From the NCBI GenBank assembly GCA_020851615.1, contig JADZCL010000164.1, positions 1 to 13,637 of the forward strand: a DNA stretch of 13,637 nucleotides, written 5' to 3'. This document shows, in pieces, positions 13,469 to 13,637 of this stretch. The stretch is from Rubrivivax sp. (GTDB lineage Bacteria > Pseudomonadota > Gammaproteobacteria > Burkholderiales > Burkholderiaceae_C). The translations under genes and the position numbers were made by a program. The notes beneath the pieces are model-generated. The model was not told where the DNA came from. It did not search any database and saw only the letters and a program-made list of their open reading frames with translations. Positions within the stretch are counted from its first letter, which is position 1, and the number at the start of each line of letters is the position of its first letter.

Positions 13469-13637
13469 ATGCACGCACGTTTTGCGCTTGCCCTGCTCGG
13501 CCTGGCGGCGGCCAGCGCTGCCAGTGCCCAGACCAAGATCAACATCGGCATCGTCACCAACCCGAGCTTCGTGCATACGCGCGCAGCCACCTGGTTCAAG
13601 GAGTGCCTGGACAAGCAGGTGCCGGGCAAGTTCGACG
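13469..13637 (+). CDS. TRAP-type (DctP-like) periplasmic binding protein, N-terminal fragment
   Basis: Only 56 codons are present before the window ends. The protein opens with a clear Sec signal peptide (MHARFALALLGLAAASAASA, cleavage before Gln21), then TKINIGIVTNPSFVHT and a helix TRAATWFKECLDKQVPGKFD. The pattern of a first beta strand followed by a helix with WFKE..DKQ and then GK/GKFDV resembles the solute-binding proteins of tripartite (TRAP) transporters such as DctP, which bind organic acids in the periplasm. A Bug/TctC-type or other binding protein cannot be fully excluded on so short a stretch. ATG 13469 is supported by GGAGA six bases upstream. Its own candidate promoter lies in the 117-base gap after marR. 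Whether it belongs functionally with the sulfatase operon is unknown. Confidence 0.72.
   Translation, partial: MHARFALALLGLAAASAASAQTKINIGIVTNPSFVHTRAATWFKECLDKQVPGKFD

Overview
The window looks like chromosomal DNA from a high-GC betaproteobacterium, most likely of the order Burkholderiales. This is inferred from the base composition, the style of the isocitrate lyase, the abundance of periplasmic binding-protein transporters, and long antisense open frames that are typical of GC-rich codon usage. No tRNA, rRNA, CRISPR array, insertion sequence or phage gene was seen. Eleven complete and two edge-truncated protein genes account for most of the sequence.

Left part (1-6856): the 3' end of mtnA (methylthioribose-1-phosphate isomerase) overlaps a gene for a fuculose-phosphate-type class II aldolase. 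Together they suggest the dihydroxyacetone-phosphate branch of 5'-methylthioadenosine / 5'-deoxyadenosine salvage rather than the classical MtnB dehydratase route. A convergent EamA/DMT-family transporter ends one base away. A 345-base intergenic region then carries the aceA (isocitrate lyase) promoter region with a TCTT/AAGA operator-like element. aceA is closed by a clear hairpin, which is followed almost at once by an MFS_3-type exporter with a C-terminal soluble domain. A membrane-bound GGDEF diguanylate cyclase with an intact product-inhibition site converges on it.

Right part (6857-12742): a compact minus-strand operon reads ABC ATPase, substrate-binding protein A, substrate-binding protein B, permease 1, permease 2, cytoplasmic sulfatase. 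The transporter belongs to the nitrate/taurine/aliphatic-sulfonate (NitT/TauT) type, with two different permeases and two tandemly duplicated binding proteins. The sulfatase has the C-S-P-A-R formylglycine motif and no signal peptide. The simplest reading is import of an organic sulfate ester followed by hydrolysis in the cytoplasm; the actual substrate cannot be read from sequence.

A divergent MarR-family regulator (12743-13351) shares a 118-base intergenic region with the operon. That region holds a 20-base palindrome of MarR-operator type (GATnnTTGAnnTCAAnnATC), so the MarR protein probably controls the operon and itself. After the regulator, the window ends inside a gene for a TRAP-type (DctP-like) binding protein with its own candidate promoter. 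Its relation to the sulfatase operon is not resolved here.
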